Part shown: one piece after another, positions 1 through 9,746 of the stretch | How the letters are laid out: every line of letters starts with the position of its first letter | Numbering within the stretch: the first letter of the stretch is position 1 | Source: Acinetobacter baylyi DSM 14961 = CIP 107474 | GTDB taxonomy: Bacteria; Pseudomonadota; Gammaproteobacteria; Pseudomonadales; Moraxellaceae | Reading direction: 5' to 3' | NCBI RefSeq assembly: GCF_000368685.1 | Contig: NZ_KB849627.1 | Span: 396,963-460,962 of the forward strand | DNA: 64,000 nt | Position numbers and translations under genes: made by a program | The notes under the pieces: model-generated | Database searches by the model: none | What the model was told of the DNA's origin: nothing | Seen by the model: only the letters and a program-made list of their open reading frames with translations

Positions 1-802
1 CATCTTGTTTGGCCAAATCATTGAGTACTGCTTTTAAACGCTCTTCAAACTCACCGCGATATTTTGCACCTGCAAGTAGTGAACCTAAATCGAGTGACAA
101 TACGCGTTTATTTTTTAAGCTTTCTGGCACCTCACCATTCACAATACGCTGTGCCAAGCCTTCTACAATCGCGGTTTTACCAACCCCAGGCTCACCTATC
201 AGAACAGGGTTATTCTTGGTACGACGTGAAAGTACCTGAATGGTACGGCGAATCTCATCATCACGCCCAATCACAGGATCAAGTTTACCTGCCAAAGCTC
301 GCTCAGTCAGATCGATGGTATATTTGTTTAATGAGTCACGTTGATCTTCGTGATTATTACTCATAACTTTATCGTTGCCTCGAATAGATTCAATGACTTT
401 GCGCAAGGTATCTGTAGTTACACCTACGCTATTTAATAAACTTTTGGTACTACCTGTTTCGGTTAATGCCAACAGTACCCAATCTGTAGACAAAAATTCA
501 TCCCCTGCCTTTTGAGCATGGCGATCCGCCAGATTTAATACTTTTACCGCTTCAGGATTTAGATTGACATCACCTGTCGGATTAGTAATAGTCGGTGCAT
601 CTTTGAGCGCTTGTTCAAGCTTCTGTTTCAACTCTGGTAAACGTGCACCAGCTTGTTGCAATAAACTTAAGTTAGATGGCTCTTCGAGCATGGTTGCAAG
701 AATATGTAGACCATCAATCGCAGTATGATCTTTGCCTGTTGCAAGTGATTGTGCATCAGATAGCACCTGTTGCAACCGATTTGTAAATTTTTCAAAACGC
801 AT
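1..802 (-). CDS. clpB: ClpB disaggregase, N-terminal part (gene runs off the left edge)
   Basis: ATP-dependent protein disaggregase that works with DnaK to recover aggregated proteins after heat stress. The 267 residues visible start [18 protein letters not shown]. They cover the N-terminal Clp repeat domain (about residues 1-145) and the start of the first AAA+ module. The Walker A motif GEPGVGKT is followed by [18 protein letters not shown], typical of ClpB. The frame is intact to the edge; the middle domain, second AAA+ module and C-terminus are outside the window. The gene has its own promoter region with a sigma-32-like site about 130 bases upstream. Identification is secure. Confidence 0.97.
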   Translation of the reverse strand, partial: MRFEKFTNRLQQVLSDAQSLATGKDHTAIDGLHILATMLEEPSNLSLLQQAGARLPELKQKLEQALKDAPTITNPTGDVNLNPEAVKVLNLADRHAQKAGDEFLSTDWVLLALTETGSTKSLLNSVGVTTDTLRKVIESIRGNDKVMSNNHEDQRDSLNKYTIDLTERALAGKLDPVIGRDDEIRRTIQVLSRRTKNNPVLIGEPGVGKTAIVEGLAQRIVNGEVPESLKNKRVLSLDLGSLLAGAKYRGEFEERLKAVLNDLAKQD

Positions 803-1127
803 TATTGTTATGCCTCATCATCAATTTTCTACTTGACTATTACATGGGATCATTTTCTGAAATTTCAAATAAATTTTTATATTTTTCATAAAGTTATTAC
901 TATAAAAATTAAATTATAGTTTGGTATTAATATGGGTGTTTTGATCTTATTTTTCAAGTGAAGCACGATGCATTTTTTGTTAAAGCGTATACATAGATCA
1001 TAGATACTTTATTTCCTCAAGCTGACAACAATCGCTGCTAAGCATAAATGATTTACGACTTAGGTTCATCGCATGGTTTGGGACACAATCTAATTCAAGA
1101 TAAAATTTTACTAGACTCGCAAAATGA
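803..1127. other. Intergenic region between clpB and the GNAT gene
   Basis: About 325 AT-rich bases. It holds the clpB leader and heat-shock promoter in its left half. In the right half, just downstream of the GNAT stop, I see no clear terminator and no convincing small gene. Confidence 0.6.
930..958 (-). promoter_or_regulatory. Sigma-32 (RpoH)-type promoter of clpB
   Basis: Read on the minus strand the site is CTTGAAA, 15 bases, then CCCATAT. This fits the known heat-shock sigma-32 consensus (CTTGAAA and CCCATNT, spacing 11-16) at almost every position. It lies about 130 bases upstream of the clpB start and points into it, so it would give a leader of roughly 120 bases. The assignment is by motif match only. 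Confidence 0.75.
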
Positions 1128-1553
1128 TTATAGGAATTTACGAAAGTATTTAGGTGCATCTTCATAGTTTTGTCCTAGATAAAATTCATGTGCCTGTTTA
1201 CGATGATCGCCAGAATGCAGTTCCATACGATTACACCCCCAGCTTTTCGCAATTTGTTCTGCATAAGCCACCAGAGTTTGACCTATACGCTTTCCTCTAA
1301 ATTGTTGATCGACACAGACATAAGCAATACGTGCAAAATCACCTTCTAGCGCAATCTGAGGAATCATGGTAAGTGATAAAAATCCCGCAAGCTTATGATC
1401 GATATCTGCAACGAAAATAAACTGGCGCTCATCACTTTCAAATAATCGAATTTTCTTTTCAATAAATTCGAGTGATTGTGGATAGCCCAACTGTGTTAAT
1501 AAAGTTTGTATTGCCGTAGCATCATGGGTACTTGCTTTACGAATTTCGATCAT
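1128..1553 (-). CDS. GNAT-family N-acetyltransferase
   Basis: A 141-residue, single-domain GCN5-related acetyltransferase that would transfer acetyl from acetyl-CoA to an unknown amine. The acetyl-CoA-binding motif A is visible around residues 80-100: IAYVCVDQQFRGKRIGQTL, with RGKRIG as the pyrophosphate loop. The C-terminal part (ELHSGDHRKQAHEFYLGQNY) matches the usual motif B ending, where a Tyr often acts as general acid. It lies downstream of the OsmC gene on the same strand but a strong terminator separates them, so it is probably expressed separately. Substrate cannot be told from sequence. Confidence 0.85.
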   Translation of the reverse strand: MIEIRKASTHDATAIQTLLTQLGYPQSLEFIEKKIRLFESDERQFIFVADIDHKLAGFLSLTMIPQIALEGDFARIAYVCVDQQFRGKRIGQTLVAYAEQIAKSWGCNRMELHSGDHRKQAHEFYLGQNYEDAPKYFRKFL

Positions 1554-1611
1554 GCTTCTTTTCCTTTTTATAACTTCAAATTATAATTATATTTCGCACA
1601 TTCTATAAAAA

Positions 1612-1640
1612 GAAAAAGCTGACATTAACGTCAGCTTCAT
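1612..1640 (-). terminator. Intrinsic terminator after the OsmC-family gene
   Basis: Stem AAGCTGAC / GTCAGCTT (8 bp, 6-base loop). On the minus strand it is followed by a T-rich run (TTTTCTTTTT). It sits 20 bases past the OsmC stop codon. Confidence 0.85.
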
Positions 1641-1658
1641 TTTTTCAAACCACATAGG

Positions 1659-2084
1659 TTAAGCGTCTACTTCTATAATTTCAAAATCATGGGTAATGAC
1701 AACGCCACCATCGGTCAGCATTTTACTAGCGGAACAATATTTCTCTGCAGAAAGTTCAATAGCTTTCGCCACTTGTTTTTCTTTAATTTGTTTGCCAGTC
1801 ACGACAAAGTGTAAATGGATTTTGGTAAATACAGCAGGAATCGTATCTGCTCGCTCTGCCTGAAGCTGACATACAACATCCGTCACATCTTGACGCGCTT
1901 TCTTTAAAATAGTCACAATATCAAACGAAGCACACCCACCAAGTCCCATTAAAATCAATTCCATAGGACGTGGACCACGGTTTTCACCACCATATGCGGC
2001 AGAGCCATCCATGGTTATAGAGTGACCACTTTCTGATTTCGCTTCAAAAGCAACATTCTCTATCCAATGTATACTTGTTTGCAT
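1659..2084 (-). CDS. OsmC/Ohr-family protein (YhfA-like)
   Basis: A 141-residue protein of the OsmC superfamily, members of which reduce peroxides with a pair of cysteines or have unknown roles. It has the family's MELILMGLGGCASFDIVTIL helix with the first Cys near residue 51 and a second Cys near residue 116 (SAEKYCSASKML). It is closer to the YhfA branch than to OsmC or Ohr proper. It is divergent from crp, the same neighbour relation as yhfA-crp in Escherichia coli, which supports the assignment. Biochemical role is not established for this branch. Confidence 0.88.
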   Translation of the reverse strand: MQTSIHWIENVAFEAKSESGHSITMDGSAAYGGENRGPRPMELILMGLGGCASFDIVTILKKARQDVTDVVCQLQAERADTIPAVFTKIHLHFVVTGKQIKEKQVAKAIELSAEKYCSASKMLTDGGVVITHDFEIIEVDA

Positions 2085-2229
2085 TGCAACTCCCTAAAAA
2101 AAATTATAAATTTACACTTTAGCTGTACACTAGCATAAAATGGGTTGATAAGGAATTTCATCTCCCGTGTATGAATATGCTCATTTAAGTCTTATGCGAT
2201 CTTATTATCCTCTTCAGAAACATTAAGTA

Positions 2230-2934
2230 ATGACATCAAATTTCTCACAACTTAGTACAGATGCTCTATCACCAGGCCAGCTTCCCGAGTCGGTCAAGGC
2301 ATTATTGAAAAAAGCGAATATTAATCGCTACCCTAAACGTACAACGATTGTCGATGCAGGCTCTGAGTCGAAATCACTTTATCTTATTTTAAAAGGTTCA
2401 GTTTCTATTATTTTGCGCGAAGATGATGAACGCGAAATTGTTGTTGCTTACTTAAATCCAGGCGATTTCTTTGGCGAGATGGGTTTATTTGAGTCTAACC
2501 CACAACGTACAGCAGAAGTGAGAACCCGTGATGTCTGTGAAATTGCTGAAATCTCTTACGACAATTTCCACGAACTGAGCAAACAGTTTCCAGACTTAAG
2601 TTACGCCGTTTTTGCTCAACTGGTGCGCCGTTTGAAAAACACCACCCGTAAAGTCACCGATTTGGCTTTTATCGATGTTTCAGGTCGTATCGCACGTTGC
2701 TTAATTGACCTCGCCAGCCAGCCAGAAGCGATGATCCTGCCAAATGGCCGTCAGATTCGTATTACGCGCCAAGAGATTGGCCGTATTGTCGGTTGCTCAC
2801 GTGAAATGGTCGGTCGTGTATTAAAAACACTCGAAGAGCAAGGCATGATTCAAACTGATGGTAAAGCGATCCTGATTTTTGATGCTTCACTGGAAGAGCA
2901 ATCATTCCATGAAGACGATGAAGATGACGAATAA
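2230..2934 (+). CDS. crp: Crp/Vfr global transcription regulator
   Basis: Cyclic-AMP-responsive dimeric regulator of 234 residues. The N-terminal cyclic-nucleotide domain (about residues 20-140) carries the phosphate-binding cassette GDFFGEMGLFESNPQRTAEV. The C-terminal winged helix (about 165-215) carries ITRQEIGRIVGCSREMVGRV, whose recognition helix GCSREMVGRV matches E. coli CRP and Pseudomonas Vfr closely. An acidic tail, EDDEDDE, follows. The Shine-Dalgarno before the ATG is weak. A terminator lies 29 bases past the stop. A near-ideal CRP operator is present elsewhere in this window at 19233-19256. Confidence 0.95.
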   Translation: MTSNFSQLSTDALSPGQLPESVKALLKKANINRYPKRTTIVDAGSESKSLYLILKGSVSIILREDDEREIVVAYLNPGDFFGEMGLFESNPQRTAEVRTRDVCEIAEISYDNFHELSKQFPDLSYAVFAQLVRRLKNTTRKVTDLAFIDVSGRIARCLIDLASQPEAMILPNGRQIRITRQEIGRIVGCSREMVGRVLKTLEEQGMIQTDGKAILIFDASLEEQSFHEDDEDDE

Positions 2935-2962
2935 CTTAATCGGTATGTCGTAATCTTAAGAG

Positions 2963-2988
2963 AGCAAACCTATAGGTTTGCTTTTTTT
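2963..2988 (+). terminator. Intrinsic terminator of crp
   Basis: A self-complementary stem AGCAAACC-TATA-GGTTTGCT is followed by seven T residues, directly after the crp stop codon. Confidence 0.92.
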
Positions 2989-3094
2989 ATGAATAGAAGC
3001 TTTCCAAAGATACGAAAAACTTATACGAACATATATCACCTTGTTTTAAATTGGACAGATATCTCATCTACCAGATCTATCAGGATTTTTCATT

Positions 3095-4141
3095 ATGCGG
3101 TTTAACCCTCTTGGTCACACGGATATTCAGCTTCCCGAAATTTGTCTGGGAACCATGACTTTTGGCGAACAGAATTCACAGCCCGAAGCATTTGAACAAC
3201 TCAATTATGCGCTTACAAATGGTTTGTATTTTTGGGATACGGCCGAAATGTATTCAGTTCCGCCCAAGCCTGAAACATATGGAGCCACCGAAACAATTAT
3301 TGGAAACTGGTTTGCACAACATGGACAAAGAGACCAAGTTTTTCTGGCATCCAAAATTGCAGGCCCTGGTTTTGGTGGAAGTCACATACGTGAAGGGAAT
3401 ACCCAATTTGGACAACACATTGCACAAGCCTTAGATGGCTCCCTTAAACGTTTACAAACCGACTATATTGATCTGTATCAATTACATTGGCCAGAACGCC
3501 ATACCAATTTTTTTGGTACTTTAGGCTATGGTAACGCCGAAGCAGCAAGCGATTATGAAGTTGAAGCGATGCAACAAACACTTCTTGCGTTACAAAAGGA
3601 GATTGATCGAGGACGTATCCGCTATATTGGCCTATCTAACGAAACGCCTTGGGGCACCATGAAATTTCTGCAATTGGCAGAAAAGCTTGGTATCGATAAA
3701 TTCGTTAGTATTCAAAACCCATACAATCTACTTAATCGTACCTATGAAATGGGGATGTCTGAAATTGCCAAATATGAAGGCATTGGATTACTGGCTTACT
3801 CACCACTCGCTTTTGGTTATCTAACAGGGAAGTTCCGTCATGGCGCCCGACCTGCGAATGCTCGTGTTACTTTATTTTCACGCTTTACGCGTTATAGTAA
3901 TCCACAAAGTGAATGGGCCACTGAACAATATGCCCAATTGGCAGAACAACATGGCTTGACTCTCACTCAACTGGCACTGGCCTTTATCAAACAGCAGTTC
4001 TTTGTGACCAGTACCATTATTGGAGCAACTAGTGTTCAACAACTCAAAGAAGATATACAGGCATTTGATATCATCTTGGATGATGCTGTATTAAAGGGTA
4101 TTGAAGATATACATAAACAACAACCAAATCCAGCACCTTAA
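3095..4141 (+). CDS. Aldo/keto reductase (Tas/YajO-like)
   Basis: A 348-residue NADPH-dependent aldo/keto reductase of the (beta/alpha)8-barrel superfamily. The catalytic tetrad appears as Asp near residue 48 (FWDTAEMY), the following Tyr four residues on, Lys in LASKIAGPG and His in QLHWPER. The C-terminal cofactor segment ends TSTIIGATSVQQLKEDIQAF. The inserted segment between barrel strands and the MRFNPLGHTDIQLPEICLGTMTF start resemble E. coli Tas. The substrate is unknown. It is a single-gene unit with its own terminator. Confidence 0.9.
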   Translation: MRFNPLGHTDIQLPEICLGTMTFGEQNSQPEAFEQLNYALTNGLYFWDTAEMYSVPPKPETYGATETIIGNWFAQHGQRDQVFLASKIAGPGFGGSHIREGNTQFGQHIAQALDGSLKRLQTDYIDLYQLHWPERHTNFFGTLGYGNAEAASDYEVEAMQQTLLALQKEIDRGRIRYIGLSNETPWGTMKFLQLAEKLGIDKFVSIQNPYNLLNRTYEMGMSEIAKYEGIGLLAYSPLAFGYLTGKFRHGARPANARVTLFSRFTRYSNPQSEWATEQYAQLAEQHGLTLTQLALAFIKQQFFVTSTIIGATSVQQLKEDIQAFDIILDDAVLKGIEDIHKQQPNPAP

Positions 4142-4146
4142 AATGA

Positions 4147-4178
4147 ATACAGGATGTCATAAGACATCCTGTGTTTCT
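4147..4178. terminator. Bidirectional terminator between convergent genes
   Basis: Perfect 10-bp stem ACAGGATGTC / GACATCCTGT with a 4-base loop, between the stops of the aldo/keto reductase (plus) and the M48 protease (minus). The T-run after it is weak on the plus strand (GTTTCTT). Confidence 0.75.
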
Positions 4179-4194
4179 TACTAAAGCACCAAAC

Positions 4195-4974
4195 TTAACG
4201 GCGATTATTATAAACAGCCATTGCTGCTGGTAAATTTTTTCTCATATCTTGAATACGCTGGTTATTCGATGGGTGTGTTGAAAGGAATGATGGCCCACCA
4301 GCTCCATCCATTCGATTCATTTTTTCCCAAAGTGTAATCGCTGCTTGCGGGTTGTACCCTGCTTTAGCCATCAACATTAAACCACCATAATCGGCACGGC
4401 TTTCCAGATTACGAGAATAAGGTAAGCCTACACCTACCTGACTACCTAAATCCAGTGCAGCCGATCCAGCCTGTCCAATACTATCACCAGCGTAAGCTTT
4501 ACCAATATTTAAAGCTAAACCTGTAAGCGCTTCTGCTCCGATTTTACTCTTAGCATGTTCTTCAAGCGCATGGGTCATCTCATGCCCCATAACAGCAGCA
4601 ATCTCAGCATCACTCAGGTTTAATTTGTTTACAATACCTGTATAGAAGACGACCTTACCACCTGGAGCAACATAGGCATTGACCGTATCAGATTTAATCA
4701 CTGCAAGCTGCCACTGGAACGGCTGACCCGTCTGGTTCATCTGATTTGCGTATGGGATCATACGCTGCATCACGGTATTAATACGACGATAAGTATTAGA
4801 TGAAGTATCCAACTGTCCTTTTTGTCTTGCTTCCGTGGTCATTTTACTAAAGCCTTGTGCTGCTGAAGCATTTAAGGTGGCGGAATCGGCACCTGCCATA
4901 TCAGCAAAAGAAGCACAACCTGAAATAGTAACTACCGTAGCAGCCAAAAAACTCATCACAATTTTTTTATTCAT
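4195..4974 (-). CDS. M48-family metalloprotease lipoprotein (LoiP/YcaL-like)
   Basis: Zinc metalloprotease of 259 residues, probably anchored as a lipoprotein in the envelope and acting in outer-membrane quality control. The signal peptide ends in a lipobox (TISGCASF, Cys near residue 20). The catalytic zinc motif HEMTH lies at about residue 131 (AAVMGHEMTHALEEHAKSKIG), and the third zinc ligand Glu is in ESRADYGGLMLMAKAGYNP. The final STHPSNNQRIQDMR is the conserved M48 ending. It differs from BepA by lacking TPR repeats. Substrates are not known. Confidence 0.92.
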   Translation of the reverse strand: MNKKIVMSFLAATVVTISGCASFADMAGADSATLNASAAQGFSKMTTEARQKGQLDTSSNTYRRINTVMQRMIPYANQMNQTGQPFQWQLAVIKSDTVNAYVAPGGKVVFYTGIVNKLNLSDAEIAAVMGHEMTHALEEHAKSKIGAEALTGLALNIGKAYAGDSIGQAGSAALDLGSQVGVGLPYSRNLESRADYGGLMLMAKAGYNPQAAITLWEKMNRMDGAGGPSFLSTHPSNNQRIQDMRKNLPAAMAVYNNRR

Positions 4975-5089
4975 TCAATTACTCCACGATCCGACATAAC
5001 TAATCTATGTCTCTGTTTTGCAGTGCATTATAAGTAAAACATATCGGATAATTGAGAAAACATCATAGCATTTATGTAACTTTAATGAT

Positions 5090-5401
5090 CTATCGAATAA
5101 CAAAGTATACCCATGATGCCAAACACGCCAAATCCAGCATAAAGTAAAATTTAGAAAGTCCATGAATTTTCTCATCAAGAATAGGATCTTGACGCTTATA
5201 TAATAAGTAAGCATTCTGGATTAATAAAATCGGCACCATAATACAGGCAATAATGACAGTTAACCCCATAAATGCCGTAAACAAAATATCTGGATTTTTG
5301 GTTTGCAGGCTGGCAATCCACATGCCCATCGTTGGTGCTCCGCCCATCGCAAAAAGGAGTGAATAAAAAATTGTTTGTGCGATATTTGGCAAAATTTTCA
5401 T
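5090..5401 (-). CDS. Small integral membrane protein, unknown function
   Basis: A 103-residue protein I do not recognise. Three hydrophobic segments are visible, around residues 8-30, 40-65 and 80-102, separated by short polar stretches (LLYKRQDPILDEKIHG). No signal peptide cleavage site or catalytic motif is evident. It lies between the M48 protease and purA on the same strand, upstream of the protease by about 115 bases, so co-transcription with the protease is possible. Confidence 0.6.
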   Translation of the reverse strand: MKILPNIAQTIFYSLLFAMGGAPTMGMWIASLQTKNPDILFTAFMGLTVIIACIMVPILLIQNAYLLYKRQDPILDEKIHGLSKFYFMLDLACLASWVYFVIR

Positions 5402-5463
5402 CAGGTTAAAATACTCTTTCTCATTATGAAATATTGATTATTTTTTATTGTACCTATCTAAAA

Positions 5464-5490
5464 AAGAAAAGCTCCTGATCAGGAGCTTCT
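5464..5490 (-). terminator. Intrinsic terminator of purA
   Basis: Palindromic stem AAGCTCCTGATCAGGAGCTT, followed on the minus strand by a T-rich run. It lies 27 bases beyond the purA stop. Confidence 0.88.
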
Positions 5491-5516
5491 CTTTAGTCGT
5501 ATTTCAATACAAGATC

Positions 5517-6851
<1,335 letters not shown>

Positions 6852-6901
6852 TCATGCTGTTAAAAGTGAACATTTGTTTGCTTTATTGAACAAACAAACC
6901 A

Positions 6902-8068
6902 TTAAATCTTGTTAATTTGCCACTGATCTTGTGCTAATTCCATTTTATGGGTTGCATAAGGAACAGAGCTTAAATCATCATTACCCAATAACTGAATCAC
7001 ACGTAAGCCATTTTGACGTGCCTGAGCAATTGCGCCAAGAAGCTGCTGGTCTTGTCCAGCAGGTGCGACAATCGTTTCAATCTCTTTAAATTGTCCTACA
7101 CACAATGCATATAAGTCACAACTGAAGCCTGTAGCAGGACGCGCACGACCAAAATGTTCACCAATACCATCATAGCGTCCACCTTGTGCAAGTGGAGCAG
7201 CACGGTTTGGTGCATACACAGCGTACATCAAGCCCGTATGATAGTGATAACTGCGTAGTTCAACCACATCAATACCAATGCGTAGATTTGGCCAACGTGT
7301 TTGTATTTGTGAAAGCGTTGTTTTTAAATCATCAAGCGACGTTTTAAAGGATGCATCATTCAAAACATCCTGACTCAAATGCTGCTCAAGCGCATTTAAA
7401 TCACTTGCATAACGTCCCAGGGCATAAAAATCAGAACCAAACGCGAGTGTTTTCGTCACTTCTTCTAATTCTGGGAGTGCTTTACGTTGATATAAATCAG
7501 ATAAATCCTGCTCTACCTGTTTACTGAGACCCGCACGTTTGACCAAGCTACGAAATAGTCCCACATGCCCCAGATCCAGATGCAAACCTTCAAGGTTATG
7601 AGCCTGCTGAATCAACCCCAGCATCACATCAACCATTTCAATATCCGCTTCAAGGCTTTGATGACCATAAAGCTCCGCACCTAACTGTAGAGGTGCACGA
7701 GATGAATTAAAGTTTTGAGGTTTTGTGTGTAACACAGTGCCAGCGTAACAATAGCGTGCCACACCTTCAATTGAGCGCACATGCGCATCGATTCGCGCGA
7801 CCTGCGGGGTCATGTCTGCACGAACACCGAGCAAACGTCCAGAAAGTTGGTCAATCACCTTGAATGTAACCAGATCAAGATCGTGATTGGATTCTGACAA
7901 TAAAGATAAAGATTCGATATATTCGATGAATGGTGTATATACCAGTTGATAACCACGAGATGCGAGGAAATCTAAAGCTTGTCGGCGAAGCGTTTCTACT
8001 ACTTGCGCTTGTTCGGGCAATACATCTGCTACCCCGTCAGGGAGCAACCATGTCTCTGAAATCGGCAT
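6902..8068 (-). CDS. hisZ: ATP phosphoribosyltransferase regulatory subunit
   Basis: HisZ is a catalytically dead histidyl-tRNA-synthetase-like protein that forms a complex with the short form of HisG to start histidine biosynthesis. The 388 residues begin MPISETWLLPDGVADVLPEQA and contain the class II synthetase-like core (VRADMTPQVARIDAHV; LAQGGRYDGIGEHFG). The length and the lack of a normal C-terminal anticodon-binding domain favour HisZ over HisS. It precedes purA. A terminator hairpin lies only about 44 bases upstream of its start, in what should be its leader or the end of the gene before it. Confidence 0.95.
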   Translation of the reverse strand: MPISETWLLPDGVADVLPEQAQVVETLRRQALDFLASRGYQLVYTPFIEYIESLSLLSESNHDLDLVTFKVIDQLSGRLLGVRADMTPQVARIDAHVRSIEGVARYCYAGTVLHTKPQNFNSSRAPLQLGAELYGHQSLEADIEMVDVMLGLIQQAHNLEGLHLDLGHVGLFRSLVKRAGLSKQVEQDLSDLYQRKALPELEEVTKTLAFGSDFYALGRYASDLNALEQHLSQDVLNDASFKTSLDDLKTTLSQIQTRWPNLRIGIDVVELRSYHYHTGLMYAVYAPNRAAPLAQGGRYDGIGEHFGRARPATGFSCDLYALCVGQFKEIETIVAPAGQDQQLLGAIAQARQNGLRVIQLLGNDDLSSVPYATHKMELAQDQWQINKI

Positions 8069-8111
8069 GTTTCAAACCTAAAATCTGGTCAAAGCGGTAT
8101 TCAATCCGCAT

Positions 8112-8137
8112 AAAAAAATCGGGAGCACACCCGATTT
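8112..8137 (-). terminator. Terminator hairpin upstream of hisZ
   Basis: Stem AAATCGGG / CCCGATTT with a 6-base loop. On the minus strand it runs straight into seven T residues. It lies between the dehydrogenase stop (8264) and the hisZ start (8068). It may simply end the dehydrogenase transcript, or it may act as an attenuator in the hisZ leader. Confidence 0.8.
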
Positions 8138-8263
8138 CTCCTAGTCTAGCACGATAGTTATTACCATGCACCTGAGAATTTTATGATTTATCAGATATCT
8201 TGACTGAAACATCAAATTAATTACTCTCATTTCGCTATCATATTCTAAAATTTAGAAAAATAT

Positions 8264-9286
8264 TTATTCAAACGACTCACACAAGTCCAGCAACCGATTT
8301 GCATATCCCCACTCATTATCATACCAAGCAAAGACTTTTGCTTGGTGTCCCACAACCAATGTTTGTGTTAAATCGACAATCAATGAATAGGGTGAATGAT
8401 TAAAATCACTAGAAACCAGCGGCTCATCTGTGACTGACATAATTTCACTATAATCCAGTCGTGCGGCTTGAACGAGTACTTCATTGAGACGATGTATCGT
8501 CATTGCAGATTGCGCCACAAAAGTTAAATCAATTGCAGCAACATTAATGGTTGGAACCCGAATAGAATAACCTTCTATACGATTTTCCATTTTTGGCAAG
8601 ACCCGTTTTAATGCGCCTAGTGCACTTGATGTGGTCGGAATAATATTTTGACCAGATGCTCGTGCACGACGTAAATCACGATGTGCATGATCTAGCACAG
8701 ACTGGTCTGCAGTCACGGCATGAATCTCAGTCATCAATGCTGTTTCAATTCCAAATGCATCATCAATAATTTTGACCAAAGGAACGAGTGCCTGTGTGGT
8801 ACATGACACGCTGGAAATAATCCGATCAGTCGGTTTTACATCGGCATGATTAACACCATACACAATCGCTGCATCTACCTTATCAAAAGGTGCAGCGCCG
8901 ATAATCACACGATTTGCCCCTGCCCCCAGATGTCGAATCGCATCTGAATGTGATCGGAATAATCCAGTACATTCAAGTACGACATCAATTTCAAGCGCAC
9001 GCCAAGGCAGGTTTTCTGGCGCTTCTTCACGATATACCTGAACCTTGAGTACGCGATTATTTGCTTTAATATGCAAGATAACTTGTTCATTTTCCAACTC
9101 AACCTGAACTTCCCCATGAAATGGGCCATGCGTAGTGTCGTATTTAAAAAGATGAACCAGTGTTTTTACATCCGCAATATCATTGATCGCGACGATATCA
9201 AAGTTAAATGATTTCGGGCTTTCAAACCATGCACGTAAAACATTCCGACCAATCCGACCAAAACCATTAATGGCGATACGTTGCAT
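8264..9286 (-). CDS. GAPDH-family dehydrogenase (glyceraldehyde-3-P or erythrose-4-P)
   Basis: A 340-residue NAD(P)-dependent phosphorylating aldehyde dehydrogenase. The Rossmann start MQRIAINGFGRIGRNVLRA, the catalytic Cys in SVSCTTQALVPL, the catalytic His in TEIHAVTADQSVLD and WYDNEWGYANRLLD are all present. The usual SCTTN is SCTTQ here. I cannot decide from sequence between Gap (gluconeogenesis) and Epd (pyridoxal phosphate synthesis). The ATG at 9286 is chosen because AAGGA sits 6 bases upstream; an in-frame ATG 11 codons earlier has no such support. Confidence 0.88.
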   Translation of the reverse strand: MQRIAINGFGRIGRNVLRAWFESPKSFNFDIVAINDIADVKTLVHLFKYDTTHGPFHGEVQVELENEQVILHIKANNRVLKVQVYREEAPENLPWRALEIDVVLECTGLFRSHSDAIRHLGAGANRVIIGAAPFDKVDAAIVYGVNHADVKPTDRIISSVSCTTQALVPLVKIIDDAFGIETALMTEIHAVTADQSVLDHAHRDLRRARASGQNIIPTTSSALGALKRVLPKMENRIEGYSIRVPTINVAAIDLTFVAQSAMTIHRLNEVLVQAARLDYSEIMSVTDEPLVSSDFNHSPYSLIVDLTQTLVVGHQAKVFAWYDNEWGYANRLLDLCESFE

Positions 9287-9746
9287 GGTGAATCCTTCAT
9301 GTACCCAAAATAAAATCACTATGGTAAAGGATTGATTCTATCGAAGATAGAGTAAACCACACCTCAACTCTGGTCATGGATCTTTCAAACAGGCTGTTTG
9401 TATTAAATTCACAGATAATTTTTTCTTTTTAGCGTCTTCATTCGTATACTTTTCAAGCAAACAGTTTTCTTGGTCTATGTGTCTCAAGATAATCAATTGT
9501 TTGAAAAATAACTTTTATATGCTTATTTTTTATTTTCCTGATTAAACCCTTACTCTACAAATTCCATAGAATTGTCATCATTCCTCTTTAAAATCATTGG
9601 TCGAATAGGTATTTTCCGTTATAATTTAGCGCTTTTTAATATTTATGCCACGCCACAATTTTGGTGATATTCAAGATAAATACCAAGTTGTGTGCATATA
9701 GCCTATTTTGAATCTATGGAGTGACTTGGTTGTGAGTACTCGTTTT
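9287..9746. other. Divergent intergenic region between the dehydrogenase and alaS
   Basis: About 460 AT-rich bases with starts of divergent genes on both sides. It contains the likely alaS promoter. I see no hairpin resembling a T-box or other leader, and no small gene. Confidence 0.6.
9597..9625 (+). promoter_or_regulatory. Probable sigma-70 promoter of alaS
   Basis: TTGGTC, a 17-base spacer, then a perfect TATAAT (9620-9625). It would start transcription near 9632, about 115 bases before the alaS ATG. Confidence 0.6.

Noticed and set aside
9..366. Plus-strand open frames at the left edge
   Set aside because: They lie opposite the clpB coding frame, which continues intact to the window edge.
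8050..8165. Short leader-peptide frames upstream of hisZ (8 and 20 codons)
   Set aside because: They contain no histidine run and no good ribosome binding sites, so a classical his attenuator peptide is not supported.
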